Shown in pieces: positions 5,531 through 11,954 of a DNA stretch of 11,954 nucleotides. Position 1 is the stretch's first letter. Each line of letters begins with the position of its first letter. Below the pieces are notes generated by a model. The model saw nothing but the letters and a program-made list of their open reading frames with translations. It did no database searches and was not told the DNA's origin. The stretch covers positions 1 to 11,954 of the forward strand of contig JAPYQX010000060.1 in assembly GCA_029937135.1 (NCBI GenBank), written 5' to 3'. The translations under genes and the position numbers were made by a program. This DNA comes from Nitrospinota bacterium. GTDB taxonomy: Bacteria > UBA8248.

Positions 5531-7621
5531 TTATTCCTCTTCCCTGGCGACAACAGCCTCCAAAATCACCTTTTCGGCCACCTGCCCTGGAACTTCTTCG
5601 TAGTGGGAAAACTCCATCGAGAAATCTCCGCGATCCTGAGTCATGGAGCGGAGCGAGGGGGCGTAATTAAGCACCTCGGACATGGGTACCTGGGCCCGGA
5701 TGGTCTGTTTTCCGCCAGGAGCGGGGTCCATTCCCAGGACCCGCCCGCGTCTTGAATTCATGTCGCCGATAATGTCCCCCATGTAGTCGTCGGAAACAGT
5801 AATCTCCATGGTCATGATGGGCTCGAGCAAAGTGGGCTTGCAACCCGCGATGCCTTTTTTGAAACCCATCGAACCGGCGATTTTAAACGCCATCTCAGAG
5901 CTATCAACATTGTGATAGCTTCCGTCGAACAGCGTTACCTTTAGGTCGGTTACTGGATAGCCGGCGAGGGTACCGGTTTCCATCGCCTCGATAATCCCCT
6001 TCTTGACAGCCGGTATGTAGGTTTTGGGAATCACCCCCCCGACGATTTTGTCGATAAATTCAAATCCATCACCCCTGGAAAGGGGTTCAATCTCGAGCCA
6101 AGTATCGCCAAATTGCCCTTTCCCACCGGTTTGCTTCTTGTAGCGTCCCTGTACTTTTGTTCTGCCCTTGATGGTCTCCCTGTAGGGAACACGAGGGGTT
6201 CGCATTTCGACTTCGACATTGTATTTTCGCTTGATGCGTTCGATGGCGACCTCGATGTGGAGGACGCCCAGGCCCGAGAGGAGCAATTCGTTGGTTTGGG
6301 CGTCTCTGCCGATGGTCAAAACGGGGTCTTCATCCTTCATTCGCTTTAGGGCGGTGCTGAGTTTTTCTTCGTCTCCCTTGCTTTTGGGAGCAATGGCATA
6401 GGAAATCACCGGAGCCGGGTATTTGATGGGGTCGAATTTTTCCCTGACTTTTTCGTCACAAAGGGTGTCGCCCGTTTCTGTGACCTTGAGTTTCGCCACT
6501 GCCGCGATATCGCCCGGTACAAGCTTGCCGGAAACGGGTTGTTGATTTTTCCCCTGAATATACAGGAGCGCTCCCAACCGTTCTTTTTCGTCTTTGTTGG
6601 GGTTCAGGACCGATGAGTCAGCGGATATCGAACCGGAAATTACCCTGAATATATTCAGTTTTCCGGCGAAAGAATCCACGACGGTCTTGAACACCAATGC
6701 CCTGAACGGCGCATCAGGGTCCGCCTCTACGGCGATCTCGTTTCCCTCGCCCGCTTTTGCCGCGGCGAAGGACCTGACATCCGGAGAAGCGCCGTATTTA
6801 ACCAGCGCATCGAGAAGAACGTCGGTTCCAATATTTTTCACCCCGCATCCGCAAAGGGCCGGAAGAAAGGAACCCTCTATGATTCCCTGCTTTAATCCAA
6901 CGGCGATTTCTTCGGATGTCAATTCTTCTCCTTCGAGATATTTCTCCAGGAGCGCCTCGTCGGCCTCAGCGGCGAATTCGATCAGTTTTCCCCGCATTTC
7001 TTCGTAGGTATCAGTAAGTTCGGCGGGGATTTCCTCCTCACTACCCTTGCCGCTCTCGTTCGCCTTGTAGGTGAAAGCCTTTCCCGAGACCAGGTCCACT
7101 ACGCCACGGAAATCCTCGCCGCTCCCGATGGGAAGCTGGAACGCCGCCACCCGTGTGTCGAGAAGAGATTCCGCTTTTTGCAATGCGCCAAGGTAGTCGG
7201 ACTGCTCGTGGTCCATGTGGTTGATGAATATAAAGCGGGGAATTTTTTCCTCACCTGCCCAGTTGAATACCTTCTCTGTCGTGACTTTGGGGTCATCATG
7301 GGAATTCAGTACGATGACGGAATTGTCGATTGCGCGGATACAGGCTACGGTTTCGGCAATAAAATTTGAGTAGCCAGGGGTGTCCAACAGGTTGAGGCGG
7401 TGTTTTTTCCAGTCAACAAAACTGACGGCGGCCGTTATTGAGGAGTTTCTGTTTACTTCCTCGGGTTCTGCGTCGAGGATGGTATTTCCCTGGTCAACCT
7501 TTCCCTGCCGGTCCGTACTTCCTGCGGTAAACAAGCAGGCCTCGACAAGAGAAGTTTTCCCGTTGCCTCCTTCGCCCAAAAAAACCACGTTTCGAAGGGC
7601 CCCTACCTCTAGCGCGGCCAT
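5531..7621 (-). CDS. EF-G-like translational GTPase, type II-like paralogue with altered G4 and G5 motifs
   Basis: A 696-residue protein, usual EF-G length, with all five domains: GTPase (about 1-285), beta-barrel domain II (about 303-390), domain III (about 403-478), domain IV (about 482-600) and domain V (about 602-690, ending near HYEEVP). The P-loop is GEGGNGKTS (16-24) and G3 is DTPGY (80-84), with Tyr where standard EF-G has His, as in type II EF-G proteins. Switch I lacks the usual QERGITI and reads NSSITAA. G4 is NHMD (134-137) instead of NKMD, and the G5 region reads CGCGVKN instead of a CGSA-type motif. Domain IV keeps GGKGQFG and the tip HNVDSSEMAFK, so ribosome engagement is plausible. 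AAGGAG (7631-7636) precedes the ATG by nine bases. It heads the leftward operon with SPOR and MerR genes. It is probably a second EF-G rather than the main fusA, since no ribosomal protein genes adjoin it. Confidence 0.93.
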   Translation of the reverse strand: MAALEVGALRNVVFLGEGGNGKTSLVEACLFTAGSTDRQGKVDQGNTILDAEPEEVNRNSSITAAVSFVDWKKHRLNLLDTPGYSNFIAETVACIRAIDNSVIVLNSHDDPKVTTEKVFNWAGEEKIPRFIFINHMDHEQSDYLGALQKAESLLDTRVAAFQLPIGSGEDFRGVVDLVSGKAFTYKANESGKGSEEEIPAELTDTYEEMRGKLIEFAAEADEALLEKYLEGEELTSEEIAVGLKQGIIEGSFLPALCGCGVKNIGTDVLLDALVKYGASPDVRSFAAAKAGEGNEIAVEADPDAPFRALVFKTVVDSFAGKLNIFRVISGSISADSSVLNPNKDEKERLGALLYIQGKNQQPVSGKLVPGDIAAVAKLKVTETGDTLCDEKVREKFDPIKYPAPVISYAIAPKSKGDEEKLSTALKRMKDEDPVLTIGRDAQTNELLLSGLGVLHIEVAIERIKRKYNVEVEMRTPRVPYRETIKGRTKVQGRYKKQTGGKGQFGDTWLEIEPLSRGDGFEFIDKIVGGVIPKTYIPAVKKGIIEAMETGTLAGYPVTDLKVTLFDGSYHNVDSSEMAFKIAGSMGFKKGIAGCKPTLLEPIMTMEITVSDDYMGDIIGDMNSRRGRVLGMDPAPGGKQTIRAQVPMSEVLNYAPSLRSMTQDRGDFSMEFSHYEEVPGQVAEKVILEAVVAREEE

Positions 7622-7705
7622 AGAAGTGAACTCCTTTAATTTCGAATTATCAGTGGAGAAATAATTCGTGTGTCATTAAAAAAATTGCACGCCTTTAAGC
7701 CCAAG

Positions 7706-7734
7706 ATTATCAGAGGGTAATCGTGCCATTTGAA
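7706..7734 (-). promoter_or_regulatory. Candidate sigma-70 promoter for the EF-G-like operon
   Basis: On the minus strand TTCAAA (7734-7729), a 17-base spacer and GATAAT (7711-7706) match the -35 and -10 consensus at four and five of six positions. The -10 lies about 85 bases before the start codon. A second GATAAT at 7651-7646 has only ATGACA at a 19-base spacing and is a weaker alternative. Confidence 0.4.
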
Positions 7735-7986
7735 TGCCTATTTTGTCAATCATAATGAAGGATTTGGAGGTAGGTGCTTAATGCTGGGCTTCAAGTTTTT
7801 TTATGCCATAAACAATTGATACTCATCGCTTTTTTTCTAATATGGACCAGTTATGGATGCTGGCGGGAAAAGATAATGGGAGATTTAGGAGGGTTACACC
7901 CCCTTCCTTTTGTGAAGAATGCATGACACCTTCACGCGGGACAGGCTAATCTGGCCATCTGACCCGGCAAGATTGCCCAAAACCCC

Positions 7987-7992
7987 TATAAT
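7987..7992 (+). promoter_or_regulatory. Perfect -10 box TATAAT upstream of the DUF427 gene
   Basis: TATAAT lies 52 bases before the DUF427 start. No good -35 hexamer is seen at 16-18 bases upstream, so activity would need an activator or another contact. It is the best candidate in this leader. Confidence 0.35.
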
Positions 7993-8044
7993 TTGGATAT
8001 TAGTGTCTCGGAAAATAATTTCACATGCGCAATGGAGACGGATA

Positions 8045-8833
8045 ATGGCACCTAGACCGGATGGAATTGGCGCGAATGAGGAGCATTTTGTTCATAACGA
8101 GTTGTGCCCCAGGAGGGTGCGGGTGGTCTTCGGGGGTGAAACTGTCGCCGACAGCCAACATGCCTTGTTGATGCGAGAGGCATGGCACACACCGGTTTAT
8201 TATTTCCCCCACGAAGATGTCCGGATGGATCTCATGGAGCGGACCGATAACAGTACCCACTGACCCGTAAAAGGAGATGCGTCCTATTGGAGGCTTACCG
8301 TCCGGGACCGGACGGCCGAAAACGCGGTGTGGTGTTACGAAACCCCCATCGAGAGTGTTCCCGAGATTTCAAACTATATCGCTTTTTACTGGAACCGGAT
8401 GGATGCATGGTACGAGGAGGACGAGGAGGTGTTCCTCCATCCGAGGGATCCCTACAAGCGGGTCGATGTGTTGAAAAGCTCGCGCCATATCCGCGTGGTC
8501 CTGGCGGGCGAGACTATAGCCGAAAGCCACTGCCCCCATGTTCTATTTGAAACGGGCCTGCCGCCCCGCTACTACCTCCCCGAGGAAGATGTTCGAATGG
8601 AGATAATGACCCAATCCGGGAGCTCATCCGTTTGTCCCTACAAGGGGAGCGCGGTGTATTGGTCGGCAAAGTTGAGCGGTGAAGTTTTCGAGGATATCGT
8701 TTGGAGCTACCCGGACCCGATAGCGGAGTGTCCGAAAATCAGAGGTCTGCTGGCCTTTTATCCCGAGCGTGTGGAGGATATTTTTGTTGATGGAGAGCCG
8801 GGTGAAAAGCGGCCGCCTAAAGAAAAAAGTTAA
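8045..8833 (+). CDS. Tandem DUF427 (PF04248-type) protein with an in-frame TGA at the conserved Cys; candidate selenoprotein
   Basis: Reading through one TGA gives a 262-residue protein with two DUF427 repeats, the common architecture of this family. Repeat A runs from about residue 23 (RRVRVVFGGETVADS) and repeat B from about 147 (RHIRVVLAGETIAES). Each has the YYFPHEDVRMD / YYLPEEDVRME segment, then the CPxKG motif and a SYW/VYW strand. In repeat B the Cys is residue 197 (TGT, 8633-8635). In repeat A the same place, residue 73, is TGA (8261-8263), followed by PVKGDASYW. The frame is open for 189 more codons, including the family hallmark AFYWNRMDAWYEEDEEV. The ATG at 8045 has GGAG (8034-8037) at seven bases and gives a typical N-terminus. 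It is convergent with der, 16 bp between stops. Biochemical function is unknown. The alternatives are a fresh nonsense mutation or a base error; selenocysteine is an inference. Confidence 0.85.
8261..8263 (+). other. In-frame TGA, possible selenocysteine codon (residue 73)
   Basis: This is the only stop in the 8045-8830 frame. It replaces the Cys of a CPxKG motif, and TGC or TGT differs from TGA by one base. The frame is the same on both sides, so no frameshift is involved. Confidence 0.5.
8298..8315 (+). other. 7-bp hairpin with GGAC loop, downstream of the TGA
   Basis: CCGTCCG (8298-8304) and CGGACGG (8309-8315) pair perfectly around a GGAC loop. A bacterial SECIS element is a stem-loop inside the coding sequence shortly after UGA, with G near the start of the loop. 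Here the loop begins 41 bases after the TGA, slightly farther than usual. A smaller hairpin, AGGA/TCCT (8272-8285) with loop GATGCG, lies nearer. Either may be chance. Confidence 0.35.
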
Positions 8834-8849
8834 GTTAGATTAAGTAAAA

Positions 8850-10250
8850 TCAGCGCTTCCGCCGGAAAGGACGGCTCTTGGTTTTCTCTCCCCTTCCCCG
8901 TCTGGCACCGCCGCTGTCTTTTCTCAATATACGTTTCCTGAAACTGACGCGGATCGCCGTTCCCTCGTAATCGAAATCCTCTCGCAGACGGTTTTCGATG
9001 AAGCGGCCGTATTGCGCCTCGGGCAGTTTTTTTGCCCGAGAGGCGAAAATGACGAATTGAGGCGGGGCGGTCGAGGTCTGGGTGACATACAGGAGATTCG
9101 GGCGGCGGCCTGTCCGGCCGGAGGGGGGTGGATATGCCCTTATCCAACGGTTAAACGCCTGATTGAGCTTTCCAGTGGAGACGCGCCGGCGATGGGAAGC
9201 AATAATCAGGTCGATTAGGCCGAAAACCCTGTGTGTCCGTTGTCCGCTCAGCGCGGAAATGGAAATCACCGGCGCGAAATCGATGTGAACGAGTTTCCGG
9301 TGAACCAACCGGACGTTTTCATCGAAGCTCTTTTCGTCTTTTACGACCAGGTCCCATTTGTTCAGCAATATGGCGCAGGCTCGGCCTGAATCGACGATGT
9401 GCCGGGCAATCTGGGCGTCGATGGCTTTTGGTCCCTCGGTGGCGTCCACCACCAGCAAAACGGCTTCGGCGCGTTCGATGCTCCTGAAGGCAAGGATCAT
9501 GCTCACGACATCGACCTTGTTGTTCCCGACCTTTCCCCTTTTCCGGATTCCGGCGGTATCGACAAAGCGATAGAGCGTCTCCCCCCTGCGGCAAAGAGAG
9601 TCGATCGGATCGCGGGTGGTCCCTGGAACAGGGCTAACGAGGATGCGCTCCTCGCCCAACAGGGAGTTCACCAGCGAGGATTTCCCGACGTTTGGCCGGC
9701 CGACGATAGCGACGCTAATCTCCTCGTCTCCGGAGAAAGGCCCAGGCTCCTCCTTGGGACACATCCCCAGCGCTTCCTCGATCAGATCGCTCACGCCCGC
9801 TCCGTGCTCGGCCGAGATGGAGCGCGGCTCGCCCAGGCCGAGGCCGAAAAAATCCCAAACCCCCTCTCGTGCCTGGTTCGCGTCGGTTTTGTTGACAACC
9901 AGCAGGACCGGTTTCCCGGTTATCCGCAACATCCCTGCGATATTTTCGTCAGCGGGGGTCACCCCCTCGAGGCCGTCCACCAGGAAGATCACCACATCGC
10001 TCTCTTCGATAGCGGCGGCGGCCTGGCTGTTGATTAGCGGGCCGAAGGGGTCCGCCTCGGCATCGGTGATGCCGCCGGTATCCACGGCGAAAAACGGGGT
10101 TTCCTCCCACTCCCCCCTGCCATAATGGCGATCCCGGGTCACCCCCGGCGTAGCCTCTACAATGGCTCTTCGACGGCCGATTAGACGATTAAAGAGCGTG
10201 GATTTCCCCACGTTGGGGCGCCCTACGATGACGATTACGGGAAGTGGCAT
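8850..10250 (-). CDS. der: Ribosome-assembly GTPase Der (EngA)
   Basis: A 466-residue protein with two tandem GTPase domains and a C-terminal KH-like domain, the diagnostic layout of Der, which acts in 50S subunit maturation. Domain 1 has GRPNVGKST (10-18), DTGG (57-60) and NKTD (120-123). Domain 2 has GRPNVGKSS (184-192), DTAG (231-234), NKWD (297-300) and SALSG (332-336). The KH-like part runs from about 350 to 440 and ends in a very basic tail (RKDSGGARRGRGEKTKSRPF). The ATG at 10250 puts the P-loop at the usual place; the frame could extend to a TTG at 10295, without family support. The Shine-Dalgarno signal before the ATG is weak, which is notable for an essential gene. It follows the amidase gene by 61 bp and probably shares its transcript. 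The stop is TGA. Confidence 0.97.
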   Translation of the reverse strand: MPLPVIVIVGRPNVGKSTLFNRLIGRRRAIVEATPGVTRDRHYGRGEWEETPFFAVDTGGITDAEADPFGPLINSQAAAAIEESDVVIFLVDGLEGVTPADENIAGMLRITGKPVLLVVNKTDANQAREGVWDFFGLGLGEPRSISAEHGAGVSDLIEEALGMCPKEEPGPFSGDEEISVAIVGRPNVGKSSLVNSLLGEERILVSPVPGTTRDPIDSLCRRGETLYRFVDTAGIRKRGKVGNNKVDVVSMILAFRSIERAEAVLLVVDATEGPKAIDAQIARHIVDSGRACAILLNKWDLVVKDEKSFDENVRLVHRKLVHIDFAPVISISALSGQRTHRVFGLIDLIIASHRRRVSTGKLNQAFNRWIRAYPPPSGRTGRRPNLLYVTQTSTAPPQFVIFASRAKKLPEAQYGRFIENRLREDFDYEGTAIRVSFRKRILRKDSGGARRGRGEKTKSRPFRRKR

Positions 10251-10311
10251 TATCGATCCAGGATTCCAGCCGGTTTTATGGAATTTACGCCCCAAGGTCC
10301 TAGCCTCTTCG

Positions 10312-11685
10312 CTAGGGCTGGGCCCTTCCGGTGATAGGCGAGGCGCCAGAGGCGCGCCGTACGGGAATGCCTACGAAACTCGCTATGCCCTTGGCAATTC
10401 CCTCGGACAGGGCACGGCGGTATTTTTTCTTGCGCAAGCGCCTGGCTTCCTCCGGGTTGGTGAGAAACGCCAATTCAATAAGGATGCTCGGCATTTGAGC
10501 CCCAACGAGAACATAAAAGGGGCCCCGCTTCACACCCAGATCCTTGAGCCCCGGATATGTTCTCCTAAGGCGGACGACCGACGACTTTTGGACCGCGTTG
10601 GCGAGTTGGTGCGACTCGGTCACTTTCGAACGGAGCATCAAATCGTTGAGGATTTTTTGCAAGTCGCTCAGGCGGCTGACCGTGGTCCCGCTCTCCCGGG
10701 CCGCCAACTCCAATGCCCGGGGTGTGGAAGCCTCGGCCAGCAGGTAAGTTTCGGCCCCTCTCGTTCTCCGAAACGGTGAGCTGTTGAGATGGATTGAGAC
10801 AAAAACGTCGGCGTCGTGGCGATTGGCGAACGAAGTCCGATCGGCAAGCTCCATGAAGCGGTCCCGGTTGCGAGTCAAAAGAACGGTGTTCCCTGGCGGG
10901 AGTAAATCACGAAGCACTTCGGCCGTTCTCCTGGAAATTTCAAGAGCCACTTTTTTCTCAACAAGGCCGTAGAGGCCGGAGGCGCCGGGATCTCTTCCCC
11001 CATGTCCCGGATCAAGAACAATGCGGCCGAGGCCGGCCCGGAAGCGCGCCGTCATTTTCAGCGACCGCCGCTTTTTGTCTTCCGGAACAGAGTTCTTTCT
11101 CATTTCTCCGAAGATCGCACGGCCAATCCGGTCATTTCCGGCGGGTGACCGGCCCCCCGGGCCGGGCCGGGAGCGGGCCGTGCCAGGAGCGCTTCTCTTG
11201 ACGGAATGCGCCTGTGAGGGACCCGGCCGCCTTTTGGCGATCCGGATTTCCCGTAAATCGATCACAATCCGGTTGGGATTGGGCAGGGTGAAGATTTTAT
11301 GGCGGATTTTCCCTCTCCTCAACTCAATTACGAGACGCATCAGATTTTTACGGGGACGGCCGACTCTGAGCTTTCGGGCAATGCTGGTTTTGTCGAACGC
11401 GGGCATTTGAAATCCCGGCCGGAGACGGCCGGAGGGGATATCTACAAACAGCCGCGGCGGATTTTTCAAGCGGCCTGAACGAAAATCAAGGGACTCCCGG
11501 TCCAGGAGGAGAACAACCCGGGTGTAGCCTTCGGTGCTGAAATGCCGGAGGGCCGTCACACGAACCGCTGCCATGGCAGCGGGCGCGGCGAGGAGGCTCC
11601 ACCCCATGAACAGGGCCGGGATCAGGGGCAGGAATGAATACCCGGCACCCCGCTTGCCGGAGCGGTCAGCGGACCCATCCAACAT
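10312..11685 (-). CDS. N-acetylmuramoyl-L-alanine amidase, AMIN plus Amidase_3 (AmiC-like)
   Basis: A 457-residue exported zinc enzyme that cleaves the MurNAc-L-Ala bond of peptidoglycan, typically during daughter-cell separation. Residues 1-40 are a signal peptide with likely cleavage near AAMA-A. An AMIN domain follows (about 41-147, VRVTALRHFSTEGYTRVVL to NRIVIDLREI), which targets such amidases to the envelope or septum. Next is a basic, Pro/Gly-rich linker (about 148-218). The Amidase_3 domain covers about 220-440: DPGHGG with His228, EKKVALEIS with Glu243 and SIHLN with His299 are the zinc ligands, and Glu404 in IELAFLTN is the catalytic base. The segment around 310-380 carries the regulatory-helix insertion found in AmiA/B/C-type enzymes. 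No LysM or SPOR repeat is fused. The ATG at 11685 has GGAGG about four bases upstream. It lies 41 bp after ahcY and before der in a likely operon. Confidence 0.95.
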   Translation of the reverse strand: MLDGSADRSGKRGAGYSFLPLIPALFMGWSLLAAPAAMAAVRVTALRHFSTEGYTRVVLLLDRESLDFRSGRLKNPPRLFVDIPSGRLRPGFQMPAFDKTSIARKLRVGRPRKNLMRLVIELRRGKIRHKIFTLPNPNRIVIDLREIRIAKRRPGPSQAHSVKRSAPGTARSRPGPGGRSPAGNDRIGRAIFGEMRKNSVPEDKKRRSLKMTARFRAGLGRIVLDPGHGGRDPGASGLYGLVEKKVALEISRRTAEVLRDLLPPGNTVLLTRNRDRFMELADRTSFANRHDADVFVSIHLNSSPFRRTRGAETYLLAEASTPRALELAARESGTTVSRLSDLQKILNDLMLRSKVTESHQLANAVQKSSVVRLRRTYPGLKDLGVKRGPFYVLVGAQMPSILIELAFLTNPEEARRLRKKKYRRALSEGIAKGIASFVGIPVRRASGASPITGRAQP

Positions 11686-11726
11686 GATACCTCCGGCCAG
11701 GCGGCTAGAGCAGGGACTAAAAAAGA

Positions 11727-11954
11727 TCAGGTTCCGAACTGCCAGCTGCTCAGGTATTCTTCCTGCTCAGCCGTGAGGGAGTCGATATCGACACCCAGGC
11801 TTTCCAGTTTGAGCTTGGCGATATCGTCGTCGAGATACTGGGGAACGGGATACACCTTTTGATCGAGGTTTTTCGCCTCGTTGACCAGGTATTCGGCGGC
11901 AAGGGCCTGGTTGGCGAAACTCATATCCATCACAGCGCTCGGATGACCCTCGGC
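11727..11954 (-). CDS. ahcY: Adenosylhomocysteinase, C-terminal 75 residues
   Basis: The frame runs off the right edge. The visible part starts AEGHPSAVMDMSFANQALAA, a signature of the S-adenosylhomocysteine hydrolase C-terminus, and continues through KVYPVPQYLDDDIAKLKLESL to the end YLSSWQFGT. The enzyme splits S-adenosylhomocysteine into adenosine and homocysteine with bound NAD, relieving product inhibition of methyltransferases. The protein ends without the long HYRY-type tail that in many bacterial and eukaryotic enzymes reaches into the neighbouring subunit's NAD site, so it belongs to the shorter form known from archaea and some bacteria. The in-frame ATG and GTG near 11933 are internal, not starts. 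The stop is TGA at 11729-11727. Confidence 0.95.
   Translation of the reverse strand, partial: AEGHPSAVMDMSFANQALAAEYLVNEAKNLDQKVYPVPQYLDDDIAKLKLESLGVDIDSLTAEQEEYLSSWQFGT

Larger units (their letters stand above)
7622..8044. other. Divergent intergenic region between the EF-G-like and DUF427 genes
   Basis: This 423-bp stretch is more AT-rich than its surroundings and should contain the promoters of both divergent genes. Candidate elements are listed separately. No small gene with a ribosome binding site was found. The open frame from 7919 into the DUF427 gene is only an upstream extension of that gene, and its first 42 codons look unlike the family. Confidence 0.6.

Noticed and set aside
7919..8263. 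Treating the first half of the DUF427 gene as a separate 114-residue protein
   Set aside because: It stops in the middle of a conserved motif, and the next bases continue the same domain in the same frame. The family-like part begins only at the ATG at 8045.
8327..8833. Treating the second half as an independent gene starting at the GTG at 8327
   Set aside because: The GTG lies inside repeat A with no suitable ribosome binding site. The AAGGAG at 8271-8276 has no in-frame start codon at a workable distance.
8045..8833. A genetic code that reads TGA as Trp or Gly
   Set aside because: TGA is the natural end of ahcY (11727-11729) and der (8850-8852), and no other in-frame TGA occurs in the large genes.
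8821..8880. A bidirectional terminator between the DUF427 gene and der
   Set aside because: The 16 bp between the stops are A/T-rich but have no stem. The short TTCC/GGAA pairing inside der is too weak.
9399..10125. Long plus-strand open frames opposite der
   Set aside because: They are antisense frames of a clearly identified, well-conserved gene with the G1 to G5 motifs on the minus strand.

Overview
The window looks like a piece of chromosome from an uncultured Gram-negative bacterium. G+C is in the mid-fifties by eye. The cues are an AMIN/Amidase_3 cell-wall amidase with a signal peptide, a SPOR-domain membrane protein, a type II-like EF-G paralogue, a metal-independent MerR-type regulator and a chemoreceptor of a kind common in deltaproteobacteria-like phyla (Desulfobacterota, Nitrospinota, Tectomicrobia and similar). 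The lineage cannot be fixed from the sequence alone. No rRNA, tRNA, CRISPR array, transposase or phage gene was recognised.

Layout. Bases 1-1369 (+) hold the 3' part of a methyl-accepting chemotaxis gene. Bases 1370-1868 are non-coding and contain a strong inverted repeat. Bases 1869-2180 (+) encode a small ferredoxin-like protein of unknown function with a clear ribosome binding site. Bases 2181-2999 show no convincing gene. The minus strand then carries two blocks. The first, read right to left, is an EF-G-like GTPase (7621-5531), a SPOR protein (5505-4345) and a MerR regulator (4324-3908), closely spaced as an operon; after a 233-bp structured gap comes a membrane-anchored TPR protein (3674-3000). 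The second, entering from the right edge, is the end of adenosylhomocysteinase (ahcY), an N-acetylmuramoyl-L-alanine amidase (11685-10312) and der/engA (10250-8850).

Between these blocks, on the plus strand, 8045-8833 encodes a two-domain DUF427 protein. Its reading frame is open and family-like throughout except for one in-frame TGA at 8261-8263. That TGA falls exactly where the conserved Cys of the CPxKG motif belongs: the second repeat has Cys at the same offset (50 residues from the domain start in both repeats, with no gaps). It is therefore a candidate selenocysteine codon in a family I do not know as a selenoprotein family. The alternatives are a very recent TGC/TGT-to-TGA nonsense mutation or a base-call error. 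TGA also ends ahcY and der here, so general reassignment of the codon is unlikely.

Working together: ahcY (methyl cycle), the amidase (peptidoglycan cleavage), Der (50S ribosome maturation) and the EF-G-like factor are housekeeping functions. The SPOR protein and the amidase both act on septal peptidoglycan. The DUF427 gene is divergent from the EF-G operon across a 423-bp promoter region and convergent with der, with only 16 bp between the stop codons.
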